From contig CAVNZM010000008.1 of assembly GCA_963693365.1 (NCBI GenBank), positions 7,688,001 through 7,752,000 on the forward strand: 64,000 nucleotides of DNA. The letters run 5' to 3'. This document shows, in pieces, positions 34,288 through 47,070 of the stretch. Origin of the DNA: Amoebidium appalachense (Eukaryota; Ichthyosporea). How positions within the stretch are numbered: the stretch's first letter is position 1; every line of letters begins with the position of its first letter. Under the pieces are notes generated by a model that saw nothing but the letters and a program-made list of their open reading frames with translations, made no database searches and was not told where the DNA came from. A program made the position numbers and the translations under genes.

Positions 34288-35548
34288 TTACGCATTCTTA
34301 TCAGAGTTGGACACATTTCCAGCCGCGCCTTTCCCAACCGAGGTTTTGCTCGCGCTCCCGTCAAACGAGCCAGACTGGGTAGCACTGCTGGCCCCGGACC
34401 CGGAAATTCGCCCCCTCAAAACCCTAAGAGTGCGTAATCTGCTAATGATTTTACCAGGAAACGACGTTTTCCGTGGTTTCACCGCAGCGACGGCCCCGTC
34501 CACCGCCGGCACATCAAACTCGCCGGCATGGGATGGGGAATGAGACGTGCTCGCAATCGAAATCGTCCCCTCGTCCGCAATGTGATGCGCCTGCTCTCTC
34601 TCCTTCCCTTTCTTTTTCGGCTGCTGCTGTTGAGACAGCACCATATCCAGTTCGGATGTTGTCGCGGTAAGGGAAAACTCGTCGGAAATCACCGAATCTA
34701 CAATGAACGCGTGATCGTGTCCGTGCACATTTGCCCGCATGCGCGTGCGTTTTCCCCGGCCTTTCCCCCTTCCCGGATGCCCGCCGCGGCATGAGTCGAT
34801 GAACTGCTGAAGCTCCGCGGGAAATTTTGGTGGGGGAGGTGCTGGCCGCACGTGGTGACGTCTTTCTGGAACCTTCTTTCCTCGAACTCTGGCTTCCCGT
34901 CGGCGAGATAGTCAACGGCCCCGAGATAGGCGCACCGGCCCTCTCCAACACGTAGTTTGGATATATCGACGTGGATAGTAGGTGGAAGATGCATCGCTGC
35001 ACCTCGTCGAAAACATGTTCGTCCAGGATTGATGGCGAACTCGGGGCTGAGGAAGGGTGTGTCGGCTCGATGGGCGGGACCCCCGAAAGCTTTCTGTGAA
35101 TAGTGAAGACGTCCGCGCTTTGCGAGGTCAAACCTGACCCGGGGGCCGATATCCGTGTAGTACCGAGGAAGTTTAACCTCGCAACCGACGCCGACAGGTC
35201 GCTCTTCTTGAGGTCATCTGAAAACTCCAACGTGGTGACTTTTGCACGCTCCTTGGGGCCTACTATGGCCGAAACCGTGCGAAGTTTCAGAGACCCCTCG
35301 GCATTGACCTCTTCCGGCGCGTCGGGATCCAAGTACTGTTTGCAAATGTGTTCCGCCAAATTCCGCACGTCCGCCTGAGTGGGCGCGCCCTTTTCCGTGC
35401 TGTTCGCGCGCCTGCATTGCTCTCGAAACTTCTCGACCGCGCGGTAGAAATTATAATTCTCAATCGCACTGTGCGCACTAAGGAAATTCACAAACCCAAC
35501 GGGGGTGTCCTGCTGCGTGAGTAGTGTTTTGAGGTCGGGTTCAGGCAT
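34288..35548 (-). CDS. RGS-domain protein (regulator of G-protein signalling) with inserted loop
   Basis: RGS domains accelerate GTP hydrolysis by G-alpha subunits. From the ATG at 35548 the protein opens with LLTQQDTPVGFVNFLSAH and ENYNFYRAVEKFREQC (RGS helices 1-4), then ICKQYLDPDAPEEVNAEG and LRTVSAI (helices 5-6). A Ser/Thr/Pro-rich insertion of about 80 residues (96-176) precedes VFDEVQRCIFHLL and IYPNYVLE (helices 7-8). The frame must change near 34880-34930: downstream coding continues in a second frame (RPAPPPPKFPAELQQFIDSC, later KPRKTSFPGKIISRLR) to the TAA at 34288. A 49-nt intron or a one-base consensus error would both explain this. The C-terminal half is low-complexity and basic, with no further domain. 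AATAAA follows. Confidence 0.85.
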
Positions 35549-35739
35549 GTTGCTCTGGGGTCCTTGTGGGGGTGCAAGTGGGGCAAAAAGCCCCCACTTC
35601 TCCCGTTATGGGCTTTGCAATTCCAAAAGCACGCTTAACGAGAATGCTTCTCACCTGGACGGAAAACGAAACATGGTGCCCGCCGGCCTATCTTTAAGCC
35701 AAAACAACCTCGAAAAGTGGGGGAAAAAACACGGGTGTT

Positions 35740-36180
35740 ATGTTTCATACTATTGCCGTTGGCTGCAATAGCAAACTTCTGGTAACATCAAGACACAGGA
35801 TTGTAGGAAACACCGTGTGCGGGTGTTGCCCTGGCCTGCTGAACGTCGGCCGACAAAAGCAGTGGCCGGATCGGCTTATTTGCACCAAAACTCTTGTGTA
35901 TGGGGATGTGCTGATGGTGGTTGGTGGTAACCGTGGGTTGCTTGTGCACAAATGTTTAGAGTTGCAACCACACAAACCTAACAACGATTTTCTTGAGACA
36001 GAAACTAAACTGGTCTGGGTAAGCTACTACACAGCCCTTTCGACTTGCTCGAGCGCTCCAAGAAGACTAAGGTCAACCACCCGCAACAGAGGTGAAGATG
36101 AGAAACAGAGACCTCAACAGACACAGGATACACCTAAGTGTGTTCGTGCTAAGTTCTCGGGTTTCACACTACTGAGCTAA
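35740..36180 (+). CDS. hypothetical protein, 146 aa
   Basis: Open frame starting at ATG 35740, 191 bp from and divergent to the RGS gene, in non-repetitive DNA. N-terminal part VGNTVCGCCPGLLN and VYGDVLMVVGGNRGLLVHKC; C-terminal part basic and polar. No recognised domain or signal peptide. Length slightly exceeds chance expectation; it may be spurious. Confidence 0.25.
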   Translation: MFHTIAVGCNSKLLVTSRHRIVGNTVCGCCPGLLNVGRQKQWPDRLICTKTLVYGDVLMVVGGNRGLLVHKCLELQPHKPNNDFLETETKLVWVSYYTALSTCSSAPRRLRSTTRNRGEDEKQRPQQTQDTPKCVRAKFSGFTLLS

Positions 36181-39030
36181 GGTGTCCGGAAGACTGTGGG
36201 CTGGATGAACTCTATCGCCTCTGCTGCATGCGTTATTCTATTACTCCGGCCATGACTTTTTCTGCCAGAGTAGCTGAGGTGCACATGGGGGTCTACACAC
36301 TTTTTATTGCACTTACAGTCAACTTGACTCAATTGTAAGTGCGCTCGTGACGCGCCCGCCATGCCCGGATTCCCGCACTGACCAAGTTTTGCCAATGGTC
36401 ATCTGTGCCAAAATTTTGGTTGAGAGGGATGTTGCAGCCCCTAGGGGGGAACTAGCTGTGTGCTGCTTTTTATTTCAGGCCGGTGTTTCTTAATGTTTTC
36501 AACATGAGTGAACAGCGCAAGTACTAGTATCTTGCACTTTTAAACCATTTTCAATAGTATCGCTGACTATTATGCGAGTAGCATCAGTTAAAGACCACTT
36601 TATACTCCTAAGACATTGGGTAGTTGGTCAGCTCATATGCATGACCTGCCCAAGTGGGGGTTCTTTACAGAATAAGAAATTAATTTTCGCAGTAGTATTC
36701 ACCTCGATTTTTTGGTCCAATCTAATTGGCTGAACTGGAATTGTTGGGAATCAATGGGCCTTCTACGGCATTCGCTGAATGTCGGGAGCACAGCAAATGT
36801 TCCGAGGAAAAGCTCTACGTGCATGTAAAACTTGTTATTGTTGTATATTGCATGTAGAACGGGCTTTTTTCCTCCATAAAATCAATTAATCATGTGGTAG
36901 AACTATTTTATGCCGTCACGCTCCATTATTAGGTTATATTACATAAGAAAAACAGCAACACCGCGCTGCGGGGGTGTCAAATTGCGATTGCACTTCTTGA
37001 GAAAACGACTACCCTCCTCTGTTTGTTAGACAATCCAATCGGAGGTAGCTTTAGCACATCCGCCGCAGCCAATCGAAATAATTCCTCATCCGATTGGTTA
37101 GTTTGTTTTCTACACAGAACCCACTACAATGTCAACGGTGCCATGGTGACACTGACTGTGGCCCGCTACTCCGAGTAGGGTAACCTATTAGGCTAGAACG
37201 AGCAAGTTGATGGGCCAGAAATTTTCACTCAATATTTTTTATAACAGCAAAGTTTTAAAAAAAAGATTTCCATGTTCTATAGTCTTCTTGATTTAAGTGC
37301 TCCGGAGCCCTGTTGTTGTAGCGTTCGCCGCGTTGTCCGGCGCCGAGGTGACGTGCGTGACTTCGAACAATGGACCCATATCACCAGCGACATAATCTAC
37401 ATTGGGGCTGTGCACACTGCGCTCCGGATTGACCAGATTTGCCTAATTTGGATCGGAGTCCAATCGATTCGGGGTCCACACTGATTCTTGCTTATCGGAT
37501 GCTCCTGAATCCAAATTTGGATTGAGCGCGTCCATCCAGATCCGGATTGACGTTCGGTTAAACGAGCAGTTAATCCGGACGTCAATCCGAGCCAACCGGA
37601 GCCTGCGACCCTAAAAATTAACCATAGATAGCTATTCCGCAAAAGGATTGATGGTTGGCTGCTTCTTTATATTTTTGGGCCACTGAAATATCGCGTAGCT
37701 ACATAAAGTTCGATTTTTGTTTACACAAAGTACGAAAGGCAGTGCAGTTGCTGCACCCGGACAAATTTAAAATGCATGCGCACTCAACTGGGGCATTTTG
37801 TAGTTTTTCTCCTGCATGTGTCAGTACCTAAACTCCTATTATCTGCTGTGTGCTGATAGACCGTAAGTAAGAATAAGAAGGTTCACATATAACTCGGGTA
37901 TACCTATATCTGATGGTTCGCTTCGGGAACGCGCGCGAAACCAACGTTGCCGCGGCGGCTTTTGGCACTACTATGGTGGTATATCAGCTGCAAAAATACT
38001 TTGATCCTTCCTCCTTTTTTTCTCTTGTATTTCGATCTCTGTTTTCTATTTTAGGCGATTTTTTTTCCGAATGCACATTTTTCTTTGAGGGATCACATTC
38101 CGTGTTTTCCCATATATGGTAATGTATTGACTTCGAAAGAAAAATCCTTTGAAGAGGGCTGACCACACCAAATGCAGACGTAAAAATGTGGCATATAAGA
38201 TCATGATTATGAACCAATCATCTTTGTTTAAGTATAGCCAATCAAGTCGCATTTGCCAAAATCTTTAACCAATAGTTGCTGCACCAGCAGGAAAAGCAAA
38301 GTAAATAAATGATATTTAGCCACTGGCCTTTCTTTGCCTTCGGAGCAATCAAATATTATCCAGGTTACCTGGTTACACGGCTGTACGACGCGCGGTATAG
38401 GGCTTTGTAGTTCTGCTCTAATAGCACAGTGAAGCGCAGCGTGAGAGAAATAAATAGCGCTTTTTCACATTTTCTAACGTTTAGAAACAGAGAGAAAGAA
38501 ATACTGACGGCTCTTGCGGCTGAAAGCGTCTTTATAGCCAATTTTATGTCGCTCACTTCAGATCCCAGTCGCATATCTTTTAACCAATCGTATCGCTGTA
38601 AATGGAATGCAATAGTGCCGATAAAATTCTGGCATGTGAGAATGATAAACCAATGGAATGATCTGAATGTCAAACTATTTATCCAATCAATCCCGCTTCA
38701 ATGTTTATCAGCTACATTCTTGGCGCGGGGCGCATGTGCATCCCGTGGCGCAGGCATGCGCAGGCGCGAATGTGGGGCCACATGCACGTGCTGTCTGTAC
38801 ATATCTATGCACTATACTACCCTTACGGCCAATATATATATTTTTATACAATGAACTGGTATTATCGCGTCTTTCTTCTCAATATTTTTATAAATACGGA
38901 TGGGATACAACAGATGACCACTTCTCCTACCCGAGGCCGGCCGTGCACCGTGTACACATGTGTGTAATCTGTGTGCTAGCGCTGATCATGACAGCTACAT
39001 AATATAGTTATACTTTATGATGGTGCACCT
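36181..39030. promoter_or_regulatory. 2.8-kb unique region, rich in CCAAT/ATTGG; no gene recognised
   Basis: Free of the usual repeats. CCAAT on one strand or the other occurs near 36717, 36726, 37035, 37068, 37092, 37460, 38213, 38238, 38269, 38583, 38650 and 38682. Several ORFs of 60-140 codons show no family resemblance and overlap on both strands. It could be a regulatory island, old transposon DNA or a non-coding RNA locus. Confidence 0.4.
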
Positions 39031-39039
39031 GCTATGGCG

Positions 39040-39194
39040 CTTCCCCCTCCCTCCCTCCCTCCCCCCTCCGAGTCCTCCCCCCGCTGCCCCCCCCCCCCCC
39101 CCCTCGGGCATTCCCCATGGCCACCCCCGTACTTACCCCCTTTCCTCGGATTCTCTCCCATCCCCCCACTGATATGCAACCCCCCTCACCACGC

Positions 39195-39237
<43 letters not shown>

Positions 39238-39350
39238 CCCCCCACGCGGCCCCCCTGGCCCCGCCCTTCCCCCTCCCCCCTCTCTCACCCGCCCCTCCCT
39301 CCGGCCGGCCCATCCATTTTTCCGGCTCCCCGTGGCCACCACCACCCCTT
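39040..39350. repeat. C-rich tracts
   Basis: C-rich with runs at 39086-39102 and 39199-39240. Long Pro-rich frames here are artefacts. The stretch 39360-39795 is unique with C-runs at 39592 and 39759-39796 and no supported gene. Confidence 0.85.
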
Positions 39351-39756
39351 CGATACCCAACTAGGCCTCGACATATATTTTTAGCAAATCGGTCCTTGGT
39401 AATGGCTCTACCTAGCGTGCCCCTACCACTAGTGCCCCATGGCCACCCCTCCATAGTACCCCTCTTAATACTCTTCAACCACAGCCGTATATTAAAGTAA
39501 GGGAGTGCTGAATTTGAAACTGGGGAGGGGGTTCGGATGCTTGGGCTTTAAGATCATCATCAAATCAATATTAATTAAAATCAATATTCATCCCCCCCCC
39601 CCCCCCGCTAGGCCTCTCCCCCGGCCATGGCCCGGATGATCCATCAAGCTGACAAATTTCTTCCCCCGGCCCCCCCTAGGCCTCCCCCTCCCCCTCCGAT
39701 CCCCTTCCGCCCAGGCCCGGCGGCCATGGCATTTCTATAAACCGTCCCACGGGCCG

Positions 39757-39796
<40 letters not shown>

Positions 39797-39797
<1 letters not shown>

Positions 39798-39881
39798 CCG
39801 CCGAGCCCCTGAGGCTCTATCCCTCTTTGGGTGGAGCCTACTATAAAAAACCGGTCCCAAATACTATCAATCATCCCCTTC

Positions 39882-39916
<35 letters not shown>

Positions 39917-40198
39917 TTCCTCGCCCCCCAACCCAATGTTATTTTTCGCATAATCATCATGATTGCACGCCATTGTACCAAACAATCCCTCGCCCCCTCC
40001 TCCCCCCACCCCCTCCCCCCTCCCTCCCACCCTCCCCCTTTTCTCCATTATTTGACTCCTCGTTCGGAGCTCACCAGGAGGCTTTGAATGGCAACCCCCT
40101 ACTCGAACGGTCTACGTAGATTTGTGGATGTTATTCTGGGTGTTGCATTTGATATAGTGAGGGGCCCAGTTAGGAAGTTGGTCCGAATAAATATTTCT

Positions 40199-40235
<37 letters not shown>

Positions 40236-41043
40236 CCGAGCCCCTGAGGCTCTATCCCTTTTTTGGTGGAGCCTACTTTAAAAAACCGGTCCCAAATACT
40301 ATCAATCATCCCCTTCTCCCCCCCCCCCCCCCCCCCCCCCCCCCTTCCCTCGCCCCCCAAGCCAATGTTATTTTTCGCATAATCATCATGATTGCACGCC
40401 ATTGTACCAAACAATCCCTCGCCCCCTCCTCCCCCCACCCCTCCCCCCTCCCTCCCACCCTCCCCCTTTTCTCCATTATTTGACTCCTCGTTCGGAGCTC
40501 ACCAGGAGGCTTTGAATGGCAACCCCCTACTCGAACTATCTACGTAGATTTGTGGATGTTATTCTGGGTGTTGCATTTGATATAGTGAGGGGCCCAGTTA
40601 GGAAGTTGGTCCGAATAAATATTTCTACCCCCCCCCCCCCCCCCCCCCCCCCGCCGAGCCCCTGAGGCTCTATCCCTTTTTTGGTGGAGCCTACTATAAA
40701 AAACCGGTCCCAAATACTATCAATCATCCCCTTCTCCCCCCCCCCCCCCCCCCCCCCCCCCTTCTCGCCCCCCAAGCCAATGTTATTTTTCGCATAATCA
40801 TCATGATTGCACGCCATTGTACCAAACAATCCCTCGCCCCCTCCTCCCCCCACCCCTCCCCCCTCCCTCCCACCCTCCCCCTCTTCTCCATTAATCGGCT
40901 CCTCGTTCGGAGCTCACCAGGAGGCTTTGAATGGCAACCCCCTACTCGAACGGTCTACGTAGATTTGTGGATGTTATTCTGGGTGTTGCATTTGATATAG
41001 TGAGGGGGTCAATCAGGAAGTTGGTCCGAATAAATATTTCTAC
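39797..41043. repeat. three tandem copies of a ~400-bp unit with internal and spacer poly(C)
   Basis: Copies at about 39797-40200, 40235-40628 and 40653-41043. Each begins GCCGAGCCCCTGAGGCTCTA, has a central C-run, the phrase GCATAATCATCATGATTGCA, TTCGGAGCTCACCAGGAG, and ends near AATAAATATTTCTAC. Fixed landmarks repeat at periods of 428 and 415 bp; the difference is largely C-run length. Between copies lies another C-run. Copies are nearly identical outside the C-runs. Confidence 0.95.
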
Positions 41044-41079
41044 GTCATACTCCCCGGCCCCTGCCCTCCTTTCCCGGAC

Positions 41080-41215
41080 CCCCCCCCCCCCCCCCCCCCC
41101 CCCTTCCCATACGTGACTACATGTATACATATATAAATCGGCCCATCTTGGTTCTACCCCCCCCCCCCCCCCCCTCCCCCCCCACCTCCCCCCCCCCCCC
41201 CCCCCCCCCCCGCCT
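41080..41215. repeat. poly(C) tracts after the tandem array
   Basis: C-runs at 41080-41103, 41157-41192 and 41190-41212 with a short unique island between. The following 41220-41700 is unique with no supported gene. Confidence 0.9.
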
Positions 41216-41724
41216 CCTGGCTCAGCCCCCACCCGCTTTCACATTCACCACTCTCCTAGACTAGTGGTACTGCCGTGAACGTTATCTGTGTGCTAACGGG
41301 TACATTGGGGTCCCCACGCAGTGTCCGTTTCGCTATGACTCAAGTGGTAGCCTATGTATGGTTGGCGTCGACCTGCCTTTGCCAGGGTCATGCATGGGCA
41401 ACTATTAGAATGATGTCCGACTGTCGGGAATATTTATCACTCAGTTGCTGCAGGCCAGGTGTGTCGGTGGTGTACTGTCACTGAGAATATTGATGCAATC
41501 AAAAAACGTGTACGTACGTGTACAACACGTGTCACATGGGTATACTTCGAGCATACATGCATGCTGGCAAACACTTACAATGGCCGGAGTGTGCGGGCAT
41601 GATGATAATATGCGTCTGTGACAGTGGGAATGGCACCAATTTGTGTCTGTGTGTTCATGTTACAGCAGGCCACTGTGTGAGTGTCCATGCATGCGAAATT
41701 TGCACTTGCGTACACGCTCGCACA

Positions 41725-42046
41725 CAACATGTGTGTGTGTGTTTGTGTGTGTGTGTGGGTGTGTGTGTTCCTGTGTGTGTGTGTATGTGTGTGTACGTGT
41801 GTATGCATATGCTTTATGTGTGTGTTTAGGTGTGTATGTGTGTGTGCGCGCGGTCGTGTGTTTGTGTGTTCCTGTGTGTGTGTGTAGGTGTGTGCATGTG
41901 TGCGCGAGCTTGTGTGTGTTTCAACGGTGTTCCTGTGCCTGTGTGTCACGGTGTGTGTGCGCGCGTGTGTTTGTGTGTTCCTGTGTGTGTGTGTGTGTAG
42001 GTGTGTGCTTGTGTGCTCGAGCTCGTGTGTGTATCAACGGTGTTCC

Positions 42047-42083
<37 letters not shown>

Positions 42084-42115
42084 GTGCGTGTGCGTCTGTA
42101 CGCACCCAGAGGTCC
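41725..42115. repeat. imperfect GT array
   Basis: TG-rich with TATG, TCCTG and CACG interruptions. The phrase TCAACGGTGTTCCTGTG occurs twice (about 41920 and 42033), so part of the array duplicated as a ~113-bp unit. Confidence 0.85.
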
Positions 42116-42412
42116 GTGCACCCGTGGCCAGTGGTGATGGTTGATATGTATGCACGTGTCGGCTCTATGCCGCTGAGCGGGGCAAAGGTATGTGCACGTG
42201 CATACTTAGGATTTTTAAGAATAGTAAGAATGTAATTGTAGCAGATGCTTCACATGAGCATGTCTTTATTTGCAACCCGTTTTACCTCACAGAGGCTACG
42301 GTCTCCCACCTACGTTTTGCATCTGCACCGAGGCAGGATGAAATATTCACAATAGGCTGTAAAATAGCCAAACCACTTTATAAACAGACAGCCGGCACAT
42401 ATCTGTGTGTCT

Positions 42413-42878
<466 letters not shown>

Positions 42879-43311
42879 ATTTCGATGTGGGTGTTCGTGC
42901 AAGCTGACGTGGACTATATGAGCGAGTGTGTTTGCATGTACTTGTGTTATCAATTTCAGCTCTTCTGCACTGGCCAATCAATACACACACACGAGCACAA
43001 ACAGGCATATATACACAAATACGAGCATGGGCGCACGGATGCCGCATACACACACGTACACACACATGCACACATGTACGCACGCACACACCAAATATCT
43101 GTGTATGTCTCTCTCTCTTGCTCTGTGTGTGTGTAAGGGAGAGAGAGCATAGAGAGGGGGGAGGTGTGGGGTGGGAGGGAGAGATGCAAAAAGATGATGC
43201 AGACACAAGCAAGCAACAAGAGAGCGAAGAACAGGATATGGATCAAACTAATACGGGGGGGGGGGGGGGGGGGGGGGGGGGGAGGGAGGGTGTGCGTGTG
43301 TGTGTGTGTGT

Positions 43312-43348
<37 letters not shown>

Positions 43349-43487
43349 TGCGGTTATGGGAGCCATGGGTTGTATGGGAATAGGCATTAGAAGTGCGACC
43401 ATTGGGTGAGGAGGGAGAGGGGACAGGGATATTGGGGATGGGGAGAGACTCGTGCCCAGGAGAGAAAATGGGCAGGGGGAGAGGGGG

Positions 43488-43523
<36 letters not shown>

Positions 43524-43639
43524 TGGGGTTGCTGTGCGCGTGTGTGGGTCTTTGTGTGTGCACAAGTATTTAAGTATATGCCTTGTCTGTGTGCATGCGA
43601 AGAGGCAGGAAAACACCCTTCTTTGGGCAAAGTAGCAGG

Positions 43640-43982
43640 CTGCAGCCGTCTGCGGTCGTGCAAAGTGCTTCTGGAGACACCGTAATTGTGCACATGCACA
43701 GGCAACGTTGTAGGTGTCAACTCTGTGCAAAAAAGTTGGTGTGTGTGTGCGTGTGTTTGTATGTATTTGTGTGCTATTGTGTACGTGTGTGTGTGCGTGT
43801 GTGCGCGTCTGTGTGTGTGTGTGCGTGTGTGTGTCCACGTGTCCGTGTGTGTAAGAGTGTGTTATATGTACGTGTGTATACGTCACGGTATGTATGTGTG
43901 TGTGTGTGTGTGTGTGCATGCATGTGTGTGTGCATGTCTACGTAAAGTGCAAGCCCGTGTCTACATGTGCGTGTATGCGTTC

Positions 43983-44027
<45 letters not shown>

Positions 44028-44248
44028 TAGTGTGTGTGGGTGTACATGTTTTGGGGGATCACGGTAAAGCCCATGCACAAAGTGCTTGGTAAGATTCAAG
44101 CCAATCCCAAGATGGTGCTTACTGCCCCCTCTCCCCCCACCTCCCCCCCAAACACCGAAACAAAAACAATAAATCCTTTCTTTTTTCTTTTCGGCTCTTT
44201 TTTAGTTCCGCTCGGAGTAAACTCCCTAACATGCCACTCTACGCTTGC

Positions 44249-44333
<85 letters not shown>

Positions 44334-44387
44334 CGCTTGCATGTACATTGTGTGCTGCCGTTTGCTTTAATGCTTGCGCTTGCTTGT

Positions 44388-44424
<37 letters not shown>

Positions 44425-44450
44425 TGTATGTGTGTGACTGTGTGTGCGCG
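43640..44450. repeat. imperfect and pure GT arrays with unique islands
   Basis: GT-rich 43738-44033 and 44250-44450. A minus-strand acceptor-like TTTTTTGCACAG (about 43728) precedes an open segment ([15 protein letters not shown]) that might be a further exon of the ankyrin gene; too weak to call. G-rich 44513-44580 follows. Confidence 0.7.
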
Positions 44451-44598
44451 CGTACTACCGCCCGTATGTATACCGGCTTGGTATCCAATAAAGCTTTTGG
44501 GTGTGGGAATAAGGGGGAGCAGGGGGGAGGAGGAGGCAGGGCGGGCAGTCGGGGGGGGGGGGGGGGGGGGGGGGGGGAGGCAAGGGGTATGATCATAC

Positions 44599-45669
44599 CC
44601 GATCTTCAGTGTTTACGTGTGCACCATAGTCCAGTAGTTCCTTTAAAAGGTGACTGTCGGGTAGACTGACAGACACGTGCAGAGCAGTGACACCGTACTG
44701 TGTGTGTACGAATGTTTGTGTACGTGTGTACGTGTGTGTACGTGTGTGTGTGTGTACATGTGTGTGTGTGTGAACGTGTGTGTACATGTGTGTCACGATG
44801 TGCGTGTGTGCATGTGTGTGTGTGCGTACATGTGTGTGTTCATCTGTGTGTGCGTGTGTACATGTACGTGTGTGCATGTGTACGTGTGTGTATTTGTGTG
44901 TGCGCACATGTATATGAGCCACTGTGTGTGCCTATGCATGTGTGGTTCTGCTCTGGCTTGTGTGGACTTTGCCTGGGGGGGGGGGGGGGGGGGGAAAGGG
45001 CAGAGGGAGAGGTGGTGGAGGAAGGTTGGTTGGGGAGGGAACTATACCAAAAAAAAAAAAAAAAAGAGGGGGGGGGGTGGGGGGGGGTTACTATCACCAC
45101 CACCAGATCTAGTCATGTGCACAGGCTGGAGTGACCATATTGAACAAACCGCTATCGCCACATTAGGGCAAAAAATACGGGCATTTCCTGTATGTTACCG
45201 GTTTACCCGTTTTCGGGTCGGGTTTCAATACCTTTGTTTAGGTACACCTTGATATGGGTCAGGTGTCTGAGTTCCGGGTCGGGCCAGACAATATGTAGTG
45301 ACCATATCAAGAGTGGACAATATCGGATTGGGAGTGTGGCAGGGAAGGGAGGCGCGGAGAGGCGGCGGCCTGGGGGGCGAGGGGAGGGGTAGGGGGGGGA
45401 GTGCGGGAGAGAGCGATAGGAGAGGGAGGCGGGGAGGAGGGGATGGGGTGGCCGGGAAATAAAAAGAGAGAGGAGATTAGTGGAAAGGGGAGAAGAAAAG
45501 ACGGAGGGAAGGGCGGGCGGGGCGGGGCGGGGCGGGGCGGGGAGGGGGGGGGGGGGAAACGGGGGCATACCAGGTCGGTAGCGTTCACGTTTACTGTTGT
45601 ACATTTAAGGAAGGCCCACATTTCATGGCTCTGCTGACGAACTACTAGTTGCACCACTGGTTCACCCAT
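44599..45669 (-). CDS. ankyrin-repeat protein gene, two 99-nt exons seen
   Basis: Exon 45669-45571 (acceptor ATGCAG, donor GTATGC) reads GEPVVQLVVRQQSHEMWAFL then NVNATDL. Exon 44697-44599 (acceptor CACACAG, donor GTATGA) reads YGVTALHVSVSLPDSHLLKE then LLDYGAHVNTEDR, a clear ankyrin repeat (TALH, LL.YGA.VN). Both exons are exactly 99 nt, phase 0 at both ends, i.e. one 33-residue repeat per exon, and both begin with X-Gly. A third 99-nt, phase-0 piece at 47459-47361 may belong to the same gene but reads less like ankyrin. Start and stop exons are not found. Ankyrin repeats mediate protein binding; the partner is unknown. Confidence 0.6.
44980..45090. repeat. G-run and A-to-G tract inside the ankyrin gene intron
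   Basis: G-run 44976-44994, A15 at 45051-45065 followed by G-rich DNA. The unique part 45100-45330 holds no recognisable exon; 45330-45560 is G-rich with GGGGC repeats at 45518-45541. Confidence 0.8.
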
Positions 45670-45954
45670 CTGCATTAAAAAGATATAAAAAATAAAAAAT
45701 AGCAAAGGACCGGGTGTTAAAAGTTATGTATTGAAAAAACAGGAAGTTCTGTTTGGAGAAAGCATATGCTAGGGCACAAGTATGCATTATTTTTTAGCTT
45801 GAAGAATGATATGTAATTGGAAATTTTATTGAATATCTCAGTGGCTAGGATGAAGACATACCAACTGATATTCGAGCATTGCCAATGTCTTTGTTTTCGA
45901 ATCTTCAGATACCGCACTACTCGTTCCCGACCTCTCCCTCCCTCTTTCTCGTCC

Positions 45955-45956
<2 letters not shown>

Positions 45957-45997
<41 letters not shown>

Positions 45998-46997
45998 TTT
46001 AACCCTCCCCCTTCCCCCCTCCCCACTTCCCAAAGTTCCCCCGGGCAGGGGAGGAGGAGGAGGGGGGGGGGGTTATGCCACAATGGCGACCCCCCCCCCC
46101 CCCCCAACCCCTTCGAGTTTCCAGTTCCTTTCCTTTTCCTCCTTTTTGACGATAAACAGACAACAACTACATTTACACACATTTGCAGTTGCCCCCGTCC
46201 ACCCTTTACCCTCCCCCCTTCGAGGGGATATTAAAAACATCCCACCCCCCAAAAAATTACAAAAAGAAAGGTGCCAGAAGAATGCAACTTCCTGCATATC
46301 TCTGTCTGAGAGAGAGAGAGAGAAAGAGAGAGGGAGCGGAGGCAGGGAGGGGATGCAGGGGGGAGGGAGGGACAGGGGGAGAGAGAGAAAGAGGGAGAGA
46401 GAGAGGGGAGGGGGGGGGGGGGGGGGGGGGGGTGAAGAGGAAGGGAGGGAGGAAAAAGGGAGGGAAGGAAAAATAGAGAGTTGGCGGGGGATGGGAGGAG
46501 AGCGAGAGATAGAGAGCGAGAGAGAGGGAGGGGAAGGGGGCTAAGCGGAAAAGGGAGGGAGGGAGGGAAGGTCGGTAGATCATCTGAGAGAGAAAGAGAC
46601 AGACAGGGAGGGGGGGGGGGGGGGGGGAGGGAGGGGAAGGACAGAGGGGAAAAAGGTAGGAAGGAGCAAGAGAGGAAATGAGGAGAGGGCAAGGGGAAAA
46701 GTGAGCCCTAGGGAGGAGGTTGAAAAATGAGAGAGAGAGAGAGAGGGAATGAGAGAGACACGGAGAGTGGGAGGGAGGCAGGGAGGGAGGGAGGGAGGGA
46801 GGGAGAGGGAGGGAGAAAGGGAGAGAAGGGGAGAGAGAGAGGGAGAGAGGAAAAGAAGAAGGAAGGGGAGAAGGAGGGGGATGAAGGGAGGGAGGAACGG
46901 AAAGGGAGGGAGGGAAAGAGGGGGACGGTGTGAGAGAGAAAAAAAAAGTGGAGAGAGAGAAAGAGAGAGACTCTCTAGAGGGGGGGGTGGATACACA

Positions 46998-47070
<73 letters not shown>

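Noticed and set aside
38365-38854. ORFs of 102-141 codons on both strands
   Set aside because: They overlap on opposite strands, lack any motif and lie in the CCAAT-rich unique region; open length is within chance for this composition.
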